Under the pieces are notes generated by a model. It was given only the letters and a program-made list of their open reading frames with translations, ran no database searches and was not told the DNA's origin. Positions 1 through 6,535 of a stretch of DNA of 9,604 nt are shown here, piece after piece. The DNA lies in the NCBI GenBank assembly GCA_025774615.1, contig JALGVQ010000262.1, positions 1-9,604 on the forward strand. The letters run 5' to 3'. Position 1 is the first letter of the stretch, and each line of letters starts with the position of its first letter. This DNA is from a bacterium. Its GTDB lineage: Bacteria > Blakebacterota > Blakebacteria > Blakebacterales > Blakebacteraceae. A program made the translations under genes and the position numbers.

Positions 1-1310
1 TGGGACGCCACTGGTGCTGATCAACGGGGGGCCGGGTGGCACGCATCACGGTTTTCACCCATGGTTCTCCCGTGCCGCTGCTTTTTCCCGGGTCATCTAT
101 TATGACCAGCGGGGGTGCGGACTCTCCGATTGGGAGCCGGGTGAAGGGTATTCGGTCGATCAGGCCATTGAGGATCTCGACACCATCCGTGAAACACTCG
201 GCTACGAACAGTGGGTGGTGCTCGGGTACTCCTACGGCGGTTTCCTGGCACAATGGTACGCGGTGCACTATCCGGAGCGGGTGGCTGGTCTCGTACTGCT
301 GGGAGCTTCCACCGGGATGTGGGATGAGGGTGGCAGCGGGCGGCAGTACGATTTCATCTCGGATGAAGAGCAGGAGAGAATGAGGGAGATCGGTTCCCAG
401 CTGCGGGAATTGAGAGTGGAAAACAACTGGTCGTACAACGACTACATGCGGCTGATCGTCTATAACAACCATCTCAATGGAGACTGGAAACGACAGAATT
501 TCTACCGGCCCTCCCTCCCGGGACGAGATCGCGCAACTGGCGCTCTATGAATGGAACCATGACAGCAGGTTCCGCAGTCCGGTCAGTTCGAGTCAGAACA
601 GGATAGATCTCACCGGTGCGTTCGAAGGGTGTCCGATACCGACCCTCATTCTGGAGGGTAGATGGGATCTCACCTGGAGCACTGAAAAACCGGAAATACT
701 GCTGAACAACCACCCGGGAGCGGAACTGGTGATGTTCGAGGACGCCGGACACGGGATCTACAGCGAGGAGACCGACAAGTTTTTCCGTGTCCTGAAGAAG
801 TTCGTGAAGCAACTACCGTCGGTGGGCGATTCTGAGGTGTCAGCCTGGCAGACCCGGTTGGAGGAGTGGGATCGGATGCGGATATCCTCACCCGTATATG
901 TTCTGAGAGGGAACGACTGGGGGCGGAAGGCGAACGAGGAACTTGTTGCAGTCTATTCGAGGGAGTGGCTGGCCGATTTCGACGAACCGGGTGAGTTCCT
1001 GAAGATCGGTTTTGCGCTCTATGACCTTGAGGAATACGCGGAAGCCCTTGAAGTGTTCGGCCGGATGGAGAGGACTTCAGAAGCTGAGGGGAACGAGGAA
1101 TACCAGTGCATGGCCATCATCTGGCAGGGGCACATGCTCGATCTGGCTGACAGAAGGAGCGAGGCGATCACCCTCTATCAGAGGGCGGCTGACATGCAGA
1201 TCGAGGATGAGTGGATGCACAGCCAGTTCGGATTGAACTACTCTCTCAGCCCCTGGGCGGCCGAGCGGGTGAGGACACCGTTCACGAGGGTTGAGAACCA
1301 GCAGAGATGA
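1..1310 (+). pseudogene. Alpha/beta hydrolase (peptidase S33 / proline iminopeptidase type) with C-terminal TPR-like domain; 5'-truncated by window, frameshifted
   Basis: The reading frame is open from base 2 (G-T-P-L-V-L-I-N-G-G-P-G-G), so the start lies outside the window. The oxyanion-loop motif GGPGG and the nucleophile elbow GYSYGG (Ser codon 230-232) lie in one frame, which ends at 550. The acid Asp in GRWDLTW (666-668) and the His in DAGHGIY (750-752) lie in the next frame, which runs to the TGA at 1308-1310. The two halves join at a CCCT tandem repeat (509-519); removing 4 bases gives the continuous reading FYRPS-RDEIAQLALYEW, as expected for the cap region. S33 enzymes release N-terminal residues such as proline from peptides, but the substrate here is unknown. 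After the hydrolase domain about 165 extra residues follow, with two TPR-like helical pairs (about 990-1079 and 1098-1196), which is unusual for the family. The gene converges on the next with an 18-base gap. As written, the product loses the Asp and His of the triad. Confidence 0.85.
509..519 (+). repeat. 4-bp tandem duplication (CCCT x2.75) at frameshift
   Basis: CCCT occurs at 509-512 and 513-516 and is followed by CCC. The hydrolase frame breaks exactly here. Deleting one 4-base unit, or alternatively one base, restores the frame. The 4-base deletion gives the more natural peptide (PSRDEIAQ), but a one-base error in a C-rich run cannot be excluded. Confidence 0.6.
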
Positions 1311-1328
1311 ACGGATCACAGACAAATA

Positions 1329-2315
1329 TCAGCGGAAAGAGATCCGCAACTGCATCGAGAGTCCGGCCGACCCGGATCGACCGCTCTGACCTGAAACACC
1401 TTCAAGGCTGAGGAAAAACGGACTGCTATCGGGTCGTTCCCGGGCCAGGAGCAGAGAGTCAACGACGTTGAAGAGGTAAGCTGCCGCTACCAATCCGGAA
1501 GCCCGTTTCCTCCTGATCTTGACTGCCCGCCGCTCTGCCCTGGCACGCAGGTGATGTTCCCAGTTCTCATCCACCACCTGATAGAACACTTCGGCGGTTA
1601 CAGCGATGCCACCGATAGTATGGTCATATTCCCCGGTCGCCCAGTTGAAAGGCGTCTCAAGACCCTCCCGCGAGAATTCGAAAGGGTCGGGTTTCGGGGT
1701 GGAGATAGCGTACAGGATACTGAATCCCATCAACCCGGCGCTGACCAGGGCATGAATCGGTTCCTCTTTCTGCAACTGTCCCACGCCAGGAATCAGAATG
1801 GAGAGGAAGAAGGCGCTGTCAGCGGAGGTGTAGTTCCGCGCCCGTGCCAGCTCTGCCGTTATCTCTCCGGCTCCATTGAAGAGTGCTTCAGCATTCACGA
1901 ACGAATAGTTATGAACGGATGCGATCTGACGGGTATCCTCATCGAATATCACCAGATGGAACTCATAACCGCCATCATCGGATTGCGTGAGGACGCCTCC
2001 GATGAGGTAGGCTGCACCTGCATCTGATGCGGTCCTCTCCATCTCATTCGTACTGGAGAGGATTTGTCTGACAGAGCGATTCTCGGTCAAACCGTCGATC
2101 TGGGACTGTTCCAGCAGTGCCTTGCCGGCAGGTAGTCTCATTCCACTTATCAGTATGTTCTGGAATGCTTCCGCGGTGTCCCGGATGCTCTCGTCTGACA
2201 CGATCGGAAGGAAGGCGATGCGCTGCAGGGTCATTTGCTGAGCCTCGGCGGGCAGATGTCCTGCGGACATGACCAGGCCGGCCAGGAGCAGCGCCCGTGC
2301 GATCCCGCGCTTCAT
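1329..2315 (-). CDS. Exported protein with CsgG/FlgO-like N-terminal region and DUF5683-like membrane domain
   Basis: The start is set at 2315 because its ATG overlaps the stop of the upstream gene as ATGA, and a GGGAGG ribosome binding site (2323-2328) lies 7 bases before it. An ORF start 27 bases further upstream adds residues ahead of a good signal peptide and is less likely. The product is 328 residues. Residues 1-25 are a Sec signal peptide (MKRGIARALLLAGLV..., probable cleavage after AEA). Residues 30-160 resemble the small alpha/beta fold seen in CsgG/FlgO/TolB-N-like proteins (IAFLPIVSDES, then AAYLIGGVLT and a strand of the FHLVIFDEDT type). From about 165 the pattern SAFFLSILIPGVGQL, a hydrophobic segment, and later LVAAAYLFNVVDSLLLA matches the DUF5683 arrangement (small membrane domain with a PGxGQ signature). 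The molecular function is unknown; an envelope role is inferred. It is translationally coupled to the propeller lipoprotein gene. Confidence 0.8.
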   Translation of the reverse strand: MKRGIARALLLAGLVMSAGHLPAEAQQMTLQRIAFLPIVSDESIRDTAEAFQNILISGMRLPAGKALLEQSQIDGLTENRSVRQILSSTNEMERTASDAGAAYLIGGVLTQSDDGGYEFHLVIFDEDTRQIASVHNYSFVNAEALFNGAGEITAELARARNYTSADSAFFLSILIPGVGQLQKEEPIHALVSAGLMGFSILYAISTPKPDPFEFSREGLETPFNWATGEYDHTIGGIAVTAEVFYQVVDENWEHHLRARAERRAVKIRRKRASGLVAAAYLFNVVDSLLLARERPDSSPFFLSLEGVSGQSGRSGSAGLSMQLRISFR

Positions 2316-3433
2316 GGCGATGCCTCCCATCGTCCGTACCACAATTGCTGGGCAGGGCGATGATACACGCTCACATGGACTATCCCGTCAGCATCAATGC
2401 GCATATCGTACCTGCCGTCGGGATCGATGTCACCGATCTGTCCCATTCGCTCCCACCCCGCTCCGGTCGAATGCCTGCTGAGGTGGATCGTGTTCCCTTT
2501 CACGTAGGTGAGCCAGAGTTCACCCCCCGCTCCGGTTCGCATGATGATCGGACTGTTACGTACACCGGTGTCGATATCCTCACCTCCGGTGTCCTTCAGT
2601 ACGTTCTCCCGCCCGAGATAGACCAGATGTGAGATATCGTTGTTGTCGAAACCGATCGCGATCGACCGGTCTCCATACTTGAGGGAATCGTAACTGTCAA
2701 TGTTGACGATATACTCTCGCGTCCACGGCCCCGATCCATCCGCAGCGGACTGTTTGACGATCGCGAAAGAGCTGGTGACGGCAGTGCCGTCATAATCCTT
2801 CTGGATCAGGGCGATGACGGGACCGTTGGGACCGATCGCGAAACCGATAAATGGTCGCATGTAGGTGAGGCTGAGTTCGCTGAGTCTCTGCCATCCTCCC
2901 GGTGCTTTCCACCAGTAGTTCACACTGCCTGAATGGGAGCCTGTCCGGGATGCCGTGAAGATCTCCACCATGTGGATTCCGTCAGGCTGTTCGATCATCG
3001 AAGGAGACTCACCGCGGGAACTCAATGGACCGAGATGCTCAAAGGTCCAGCCGGTCCCGTCCTGGTATGCGTACCTCAGTCTCCGGTTCCAGGTGTCCTG
3101 GTAGGCCAGGTGCAGGTGATCGTTCTGGTCGATGCAGATGGTTACATACTCGCCTACCCACCCGACGGTATCGATTTCAGTGATCGACCAGTCTCTGGCT
3201 GCAAGGCGGCGGGCGAGATGGAGGTCATTGTGCCGCAGATCATTGAATGCGACATAGACGGTACCATCTGATGTAGTCGCGAGACTGCTGTGGATACCAA
3301 CTTCCCGCCCGGAAGCGACAAGTTCGAATGTCCAGCCACTTCCGTGCGGTTTCGTGATTCCGCCCGAACCACATGCGGAGAGCGAGAGCGATACAAGCAG
3401 GAGGCTGAGCAGTGTCGGGGTACACTTTTTCAC
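2312..3433 (-). CDS. Beta-propeller-like repeat lipoprotein
   Basis: The 373-residue product starts with GTG (3431-3433) and has a lipoprotein signal peptide (MKKCTPTLLSLLLVSLSLSAC; lipobox L-S-A-C, lipidated Cys21). The mature part contains repeated blade-like units of the pattern G-x-x-x-S-L/I-A-x-D-x-x-G-x-x-x-x-A-Y-x-D followed by x-L-x-Y-A and a W. Examples are SSLATTSDGTVYVAFND...LHLARR, VTICIDQNDHLHLAYQD...LRYAYQDGTGW and MRIDADGIVHVSVYHR near the C-terminus. Such repeats usually fold as a beta-propeller; I can place about five or six of them, with divergent middle ones. No catalytic residues stand out, so binding or scaffolding is more likely than enzymatic activity. The gene lies 79 bases downstream of the GH127 stop, has its own candidate promoter, and overlaps the DUF5683-like gene by 4 bases, so these two probably form one operon. 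Confidence 0.8.
   Translation of the reverse strand: MKKCTPTLLSLLLVSLSLSACGSGGITKPHGSGWTFELVASGREVGIHSSLATTSDGTVYVAFNDLRHNDLHLARRLAARDWSITEIDTVGWVGEYVTICIDQNDHLHLAYQDTWNRRLRYAYQDGTGWTFEHLGPLSSRGESPSMIEQPDGIHMVEIFTASRTGSHSGSVNYWWKAPGGWQRLSELSLTYMRPFIGFAIGPNGPVIALIQKDYDGTAVTSSFAIVKQSAADGSGPWTREYIVNIDSYDSLKYGDRSIAIGFDNNDISHLVYLGRENVLKDTGGEDIDTGVRNSPIIMRTGAGGELWLTYVKGNTIHLSRHSTGAGWERMGQIGDIDPDGRYDMRIDADGIVHVSVYHRPAQQLWYGRWEASP
2323..2328 (-). promoter_or_regulatory. Ribosome binding site GGGAGG for the DUF5683-like gene
   Basis: GGGAGG on the minus strand lies 7 bases before the ATG at 2315 and inside the last codons of the upstream lipoprotein gene. Together with the ATGA overlap it decides the start and implies translational coupling. 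Confidence 0.7.
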
Positions 3434-3440
3434 GTCACGT
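3431..3440 (-). repeat. 5-bp direct repeat ACGTG overlapping the GTG start codon
   Basis: On the minus strand the sequence reads ACGTGACGTG followed by AAAAAG, and the GTG of the second unit is the start codon used. A second, out-of-frame GTG lies 5 bases upstream. Only a weak GGA-type Shine-Dalgarno precedes them. A gain or loss of one unit would change the start-region spacing. A 5-base repeat can occur by chance. Confidence 0.4.
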
Positions 3441-3446
3441 CCGTTT

Positions 3447-3462
3447 CTGAAACAGGTTTCAG
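3447..3462. promoter_or_regulatory. Perfect 16-bp inverted repeat, possible operator or 5'-UTR hairpin
   Basis: CTGAAACAGGTTTCAG has 7-base arms that pair perfectly around a 2-base centre. It lies between the candidate promoter at 3481-3508 and the GTG start at 3433, about 12-27 bases after the likely transcription start. That placing suits a dimeric repressor site. A 2-base loop makes a stable RNA hairpin less likely. It is followed by CTTTT on the + strand, but no + strand gene ends nearby, so I do not call it a terminator. Confidence 0.4.
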
Positions 3463-3480
3463 CTTTTCATGATTCGGGAG

Positions 3481-3508
3481 AGTCTAGCGATTCAGCCGGC
3501 CCGGTCAA
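3481..3508 (-). promoter_or_regulatory. Candidate sigma70-like promoter for the propeller lipoprotein operon
   Basis: On the minus strand TTGACC (3503-3508), a 16-base spacer and TAGACT (3481-3486) resemble -35 and -10 boxes. It starts 5 bases after the GH127 stop codon, which suggests that the lipoprotein and DUF5683 pair can be transcribed independently of GH127. This is motif matching by eye; promoters in this group of bacteria may differ from the E. coli consensus. Confidence 0.4.
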
Positions 3509-3512
3509 GGGG

Positions 3513-5451
3513 TTATCTGCCCGCCACCGGAAGCCACACTACCATCTCACCCATTCCCCGGTGCGCCCAGGCGTAATAGGGGATCGCCTCGAACGTCCAG
3601 GGACCGCCAGTGCTCCGGATCACCCGGATCCCGCCGAGAAGGTCGGCCCGCTCCTCTGTCTCGAGATCGGGATGCTCGGGCAGGACGAGGCTCTGCACGT
3701 CACCACTCTCGCTGTCGAGCCATTCGACACAGTAGACCACAGTAGACCAGTGGGCCGCGCTGCAGTGAGAGTTTGCCGCGATCAGCTACCACGTTCTCAT
3801 GGGCTGCGACAGTACGGATCGGCATCGGAAGGTCGAGAACGACCTCGTCCTCTTCCTGCCAGCGTCGCCGGATGATGACATATCCGTTCTCTACCGTCAG
3901 GGGGACCTGCACACCATTGATCTGCAGTATCGGTTCCTCCGTATTCTGGTCGGTAAACCGGTAGAGATCACTCGGTACTGCTTCATTCCGGGCCCATCCA
4001 GGTATCCGGATATGGAGGGTGAACATCCCCGATCGCCGTTCAGGTGCCACCTGGAGAGTTACCCGCCCATCCCACGGATACCCGCTCTTCTGAGATATCC
4101 GGACAATACCCCGATCCGTTCTGACGATCCCGGTCCCACTGATGAAAAGGTTCACATACAGGTCATTGCCGGCGTGGGCATAGATGTATCCCGGGAGTGA
4201 TGGAAGGAAACGCACAACATTCGAGGGACAGCAGGCGCAGGGGAACCAGGGGGCCCGCTCCTCACCGTTCACGGTCGCGAGACGGTTGGAGTAGAAAAAC
4301 CGGTCTCCCTCGAGCGAGATGCCGGAGAGGAACGCGTTGTAGATGACACGCTCGGCGACATCCATGTACCGAGCGTCGCCGTGCAGGAGGAACATGCGGT
4401 GGTTCCACATGGCGTTGGCGATGGAGGCACAGGTCTCAGAATAGGCGGTTTCGTTCGGCAGGGCATAAGGGGTACTGAATCCTTCATTCCCACCGGTCGC
4501 CCCGATCCCGCCGGTCACATAGAGCTTTGTGCTGACTGCATCCTGCCAGATAGCGTCGATTGCCTGTACGTACCGGTCGTCGCCGGTCAGGGCTGCGATA
4601 TCAGCCATCCCCGAGTAGAGGTAGGCCGCTCTCACCGAGTGACCGACTGCCTCGGTCTGATCTGTCACGGGAATATGGTCCTGACTGTACTCCCCGTACA
4701 GTTGATGACCTTCGGCGTCCCCCCGCATGTCGAGGAAGAACTTTGCCAGGTTGAGGTAGCGCGGCTCACCGGTCAGTCGGTACAGCTTTCCGAGGGCTAT
4801 CTCGATCTCCTGATGTCCGGGTGGATTTCTCATCCCGTCGGGACCGAACACTTCCTCCACCAGGTCGAGACTCCGGAGGACTACGTCGAGCAGTTGTCGC
4901 TTGTCGGTCGCCAGGTAGTAGGCGATCGCTCCCTCGATCATGTGGCCAAGATTGTAGAGCTCGTGTCCATGCTCGATATGTGACCAGCGTTCCTCGCCGC
5001 CAGGCGGCATGTGATCGGGTGTCATGGCGGTGCGAGCCGTATAGAGGTATCCGTCCTCCTCCTGGGCAGCGGCGATCTTGTCGATCACATCATCGATATA
5101 CGCCTCCAGTTCAGGATCGGGGTAGAGTGCCAGGGAGTAAGCCGCGCCCTCGATGACCTTGGCCACATCGGAGTCATTGAAATAGTATCCCTGGTGACTG
5201 CCCTCCATGAGACCACCCGCGATAGCGAAGTTGTCTATCCTGCCTGTTTCCTCACACATTTGCAGCGCGTACGGGATCGTCACCTCCCGGTTCATCTCCA
5301 TCCGGGGGGACCAGAACGAATCATCGATCTCAACATCGGTGAAGGGTACGGGCTGTATCGGGTAGTCGGGCGTACCGGTCGTCCCGCAACCATTCAGACA
5401 GGTGATCCCGAGCAGAAGGATCGCAGCGACACTCTTTTTCCATGATGCCAT
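3513..5451 (-). pseudogene. GH127 beta-L-arabinofuranosidase-type lipoprotein (DUF1680), frameshifted near 3' end
   Basis: GH127 enzymes remove terminal beta-L-arabinofuranose from plant-type glycans using a zinc-bound cysteine nucleophile. In HypBA1 the key residues are Glu322 (acid/base) and the zinc ligands Glu338, Cys340, Cys417 and Cys418. Here GNEGF, YSETC and CACC supply the equivalents with identical Glu-Glu (16) and Glu-Cys (2) spacing, so the active site is complete. Start 5451 is preferred over 5466: GGAG (5461-5464) lies 9 bases upstream, and the product begins MASWKKSVAAILLLGITC with lipobox L-N-G-C (Cys22), giving an anchored outer-envelope or periplasmic enzyme. The uninterrupted frame ends at 3700 with an unrelated tail (GLLCRMARQREW). 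The true C-terminal beta domain (VYCVEWLDSESGD ... PYYAWAHRGMGEMVVWLP) lies in another frame ending at the TAA at 3513. Removing one copy of a 10-bp duplication (3728-3747) gives a continuous 642-residue protein, a usual GH127 length. A sequencing or assembly error is the alternative. Confidence 0.9.
3728..3749 (-). repeat. 10-bp tandem duplication that frameshifts the GH127 gene
   Basis: On the minus strand GTCTACTGTG occurs twice head to tail (3738-3747, then 3728-3737), with TG shared at the edge (2.2 copies). With one copy the sequence reads CTG GTC TAC TGT GTC GAA TGG (L-V-Y-C-V-E-W), the expected continuation after the GH127 block QRGPLVYC. With two copies it reads L-V-Y-C-G-L-L-C and then runs out of frame. 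Confidence 0.9.
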
Positions 5452-5460
5452 CAGCAGTGA

Positions 5461-5464
5461 CTCC
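5461..5464 (-). promoter_or_regulatory. Ribosome binding site deciding the GH127 start
   Basis: GGAG on the minus strand lies 9 bases before the ATG at 5451. The upstream in-frame ATG at 5466 is preceded only by the GGGATAACC repeat and has no good Shine-Dalgarno, so 5451 is the likelier start. Confidence 0.5.
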
Positions 5465-5466
5465 AT

Positions 5467-5485
5467 CGGTTATCCCGGTTATCCC
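5467..5485. repeat. 9-bp tandem repeat CGGTTATCC x2.1 in GH127 leader
   Basis: CGGTTATCC occurs at 5467-5475 and 5476-5484, followed by one more matching C. It lies in the 5' leader of the GH127 gene, immediately ahead of the alternative ATG at 5466. Confidence 0.75.
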
Positions 5486-5490
5486 TTTTC

Positions 5491-5512
5491 CGATCTGAGA
5501 TCGATCTGAGGT
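5491..5512. repeat. 11-bp tandem repeat CGATCTGAGAT / CGATCTGAGGT
   Basis: Two adjacent 11-base units (5491-5501 and 5502-5512) differ at one position. They lie between the candidate GH127 -10 box and its start. They could be paired binding sites for a regulator or the relic of an older duplication. Confidence 0.65.
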
Positions 5513-5524
5513 GCGCACACCGTG

Positions 5525-5530
5525 AGTATA
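5525..5530 (-). promoter_or_regulatory. Candidate -10 box for the GH127 gene
   Basis: TATACT on the minus strand matches the TATAAT consensus at five of six positions. The -35 side is poor (TGGAGC, 16 bases upstream). If used, the leader would be about 65 bases long and would contain both the 11-bp and 9-bp tandem repeats. This is motif evidence only. Confidence 0.3.
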
Positions 5531-5544
5531 CCCGGTTCCCGGTT
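5531..5544. repeat. 7-bp tandem repeat CCCGGTT x2
   Basis: CCCGGTT occurs at 5531-5537 and 5538-5544, perfect and adjacent. The second copy continues as CCCGGTTAT, the same core found in the 9-bp repeat at 5474-5482. It lies in the spacer of the candidate GH127 promoter, so a change in copy number would alter promoter geometry. Confidence 0.65.
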
Positions 5545-5554
5545 ATGCTCCATC

Positions 5555-5582
5555 GTGACTTTTACCTGATATTGGTAACAAT
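5555..5582 (+). promoter_or_regulatory. Weak candidate promoter for the SGNH hydrolase gene
   Basis: GTGACT (5555-5560), a 16-base spacer and AACAAT (5577-5582) each match four of six consensus positions. The likely transcription start would be about 65 bases before the ATG at 5653. The match is weak and is given only as the best I can see in this divergent region. Confidence 0.25.
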
Positions 5583-5633
5583 GTGCAGTCGGGTTGCGTC
5601 TTCAGGGTATGATGCCACCCGCAGTCCTGTTTC

Positions 5634-5639
5634 GGAGGA
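5634..5639 (+). promoter_or_regulatory. Ribosome binding site GGAGGA for the SGNH hydrolase gene
   Basis: GGAGGA is a strong Shine-Dalgarno match, 13 bases before the ATG at 5653. The spacing is longer than ideal, but no better start fits, and the ATG opens directly onto a lipoprotein signal peptide. Confidence 0.55.
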
Positions 5640-5652
5640 ACGCGCCCACACC

Positions 5653-6514
5653 ATGATACTGCGATCGATCGTGATAACCGTTTCGAAACGGATACTGACT
5701 CCGACCCTGCTGGTGATCGCCCTGCTGCTGGCCGCCTGCGAAGGCAATCCTGTTTTCGTGGAGGATGGATCAGGTGGATCTGAGATGGGTGATGTTGACG
5801 TCCTGTTTATCGGCAACAGTATCACCATGTGGTTCAATATGACGACGCAGTTCGAGGCGCTGGCCGACTCTGCCGGTAAATCGATCCATGTCAGCGATAT
5901 ATCGAGACTGGGGCAGCGCCTGGAGAACCATCTTGAGTTCGTCAATACCGAGGCCGCCATAAGTTCCCGCGTCTGGGATTATGTGATCCTGCAGGAATCC
6001 AACTTCGCGGTGGCCTTCCCGGAGTATCACTACCTGATGCATCCGGAGTTCAGTACGATGCGCGAATACATTCTGTCAGCCAGTCCAGACTGCAATATCG
6101 TGATGTACATGGATTATGCCCTGGAGCGTGATGTACATGGATTATGCCCTGGAGGAGATAACCCTCCTCGATACCCTGTTCACGTTTGAAACCCTGCAAC
6201 CGAGGATCCGGTCGGGAACGATCGGGTTTGCCGATCCCTACGGATTCGTCATAGCTCCGGTGGGATCAGCCTTCGGGACCCTCCGTACCGAACGGGAGGA
6301 GATTGACATCTTCGATGCCGATCGCCGGCACCCTTCAGAACCAGCGCAATACCTTCAGGCGTGTATCTACTACGCCACCATCTTCCAGGAGAGCCCGGAG
6401 GGGAATCTGTTCATGGGGAACATCCAGCCCGAGCTTGCTGCGTACCTCCAGCATGTCGCGGCCCGGATCGTGTTGAGTGAACCACAGACCTGGAATCTGC
6501 CCGATACTCCCTGA
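5653..6514 (+). pseudogene. SGNH/GDSL-type hydrolase lipoprotein, frameshifted by a 28-bp duplication
   Basis: The start is set at the ATG at 5653, after GGAGGA, because it gives a clean lipoprotein signal (MILRSIVITVSKRILTPTLL... with lipobox L-A-A-C, Cys29); the open frame extends upstream but without a signal. Block I is VLFIGNSITMW, with the catalytic Ser56 in GNS rather than GDS. YVILQES and FVIAPVGSAF are typical internal blocks. The catalytic D-x-x-H is DRRHPS (Asp codon 6320-6322, His 6329-6331), with the following YLQACIYYATIF helix. The first frame stops at 6189, before the Asp and His; these lie in another frame ending at the TGA at 6512-6514. Removing one 28-bp copy fuses them through MDYALE-EITLL into 277 residues. 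Such enzymes act as esterases or deacetylases, often on carbohydrates or lipids; the substrate is unknown. It is divergent from GH127, so joint saccharide processing is plausible but inferred. It converges on the M14 gene with a 21-base gap. Confidence 0.8.
6099..6154 (+). repeat. Perfect 28-bp tandem duplication in the SGNH hydrolase gene
   Basis: The 28-base unit beginning CGTGATGTACATGG and ending CCCTGGAG is present at 6099-6126 and again, identically, at 6127-6154. The repeat stops exactly at both edges (T versus G before the unit, C versus G after it), so no flanking microhomology is shared. The length is 3n+1, which shifts the frame. The duplicated peptide start VMYMDYALE is visible in both frames. 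Confidence 0.97.
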
Positions 6515-6535
6515 CAGATTCCTTCCCGCCCTCTG

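Noticed and set aside
1311-1328. Terminators in the short convergent gaps at 1311-1328 and 6515-6535
   Set aside because: The gaps are 18 and 21 bases, and I see no hairpin with a T tract in either.
3447-3470. Rho-independent terminator (inverted repeat followed by CTTTT on the + strand)
   Set aside because: No + strand gene ends upstream, the loop would be only 2 bases, and the T run is short. In the minus orientation no T tract follows.
3700-3740. Programmed ribosomal frameshifting at the GH127 break
   Set aside because: There is no slippery heptamer or stop-adjacent shift site, and the break coincides exactly with a perfect 10-bp duplication whose removal restores the frame.
3354-3875. 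A 173-residue open frame on the + strand, and other long + strand frames across 4381-5445 and 7946-8635
   Set aside because: They lie antisense to the lipoprotein, GH127 and M14 genes. Their protein sequences are Arg/Pro/Gly-rich with no recognisable motif, as expected for shadows of GC-rich coding sequence.
5452-5652. A small gene or structured RNA in the divergent intergenic region
   Set aside because: The + frame upstream of 5653 lacks a ribosome binding site or signal sequence, and nothing resembles a known riboswitch. The content is explained by promoters, leaders and tandem repeats.
6099-6154. Transposon excision footprint or target-site duplication as the source of the repeats
   Set aside because: The three duplications differ in length (4, 10, 28), and no terminal inverted repeats or transposase remnants are present between or around the copies.
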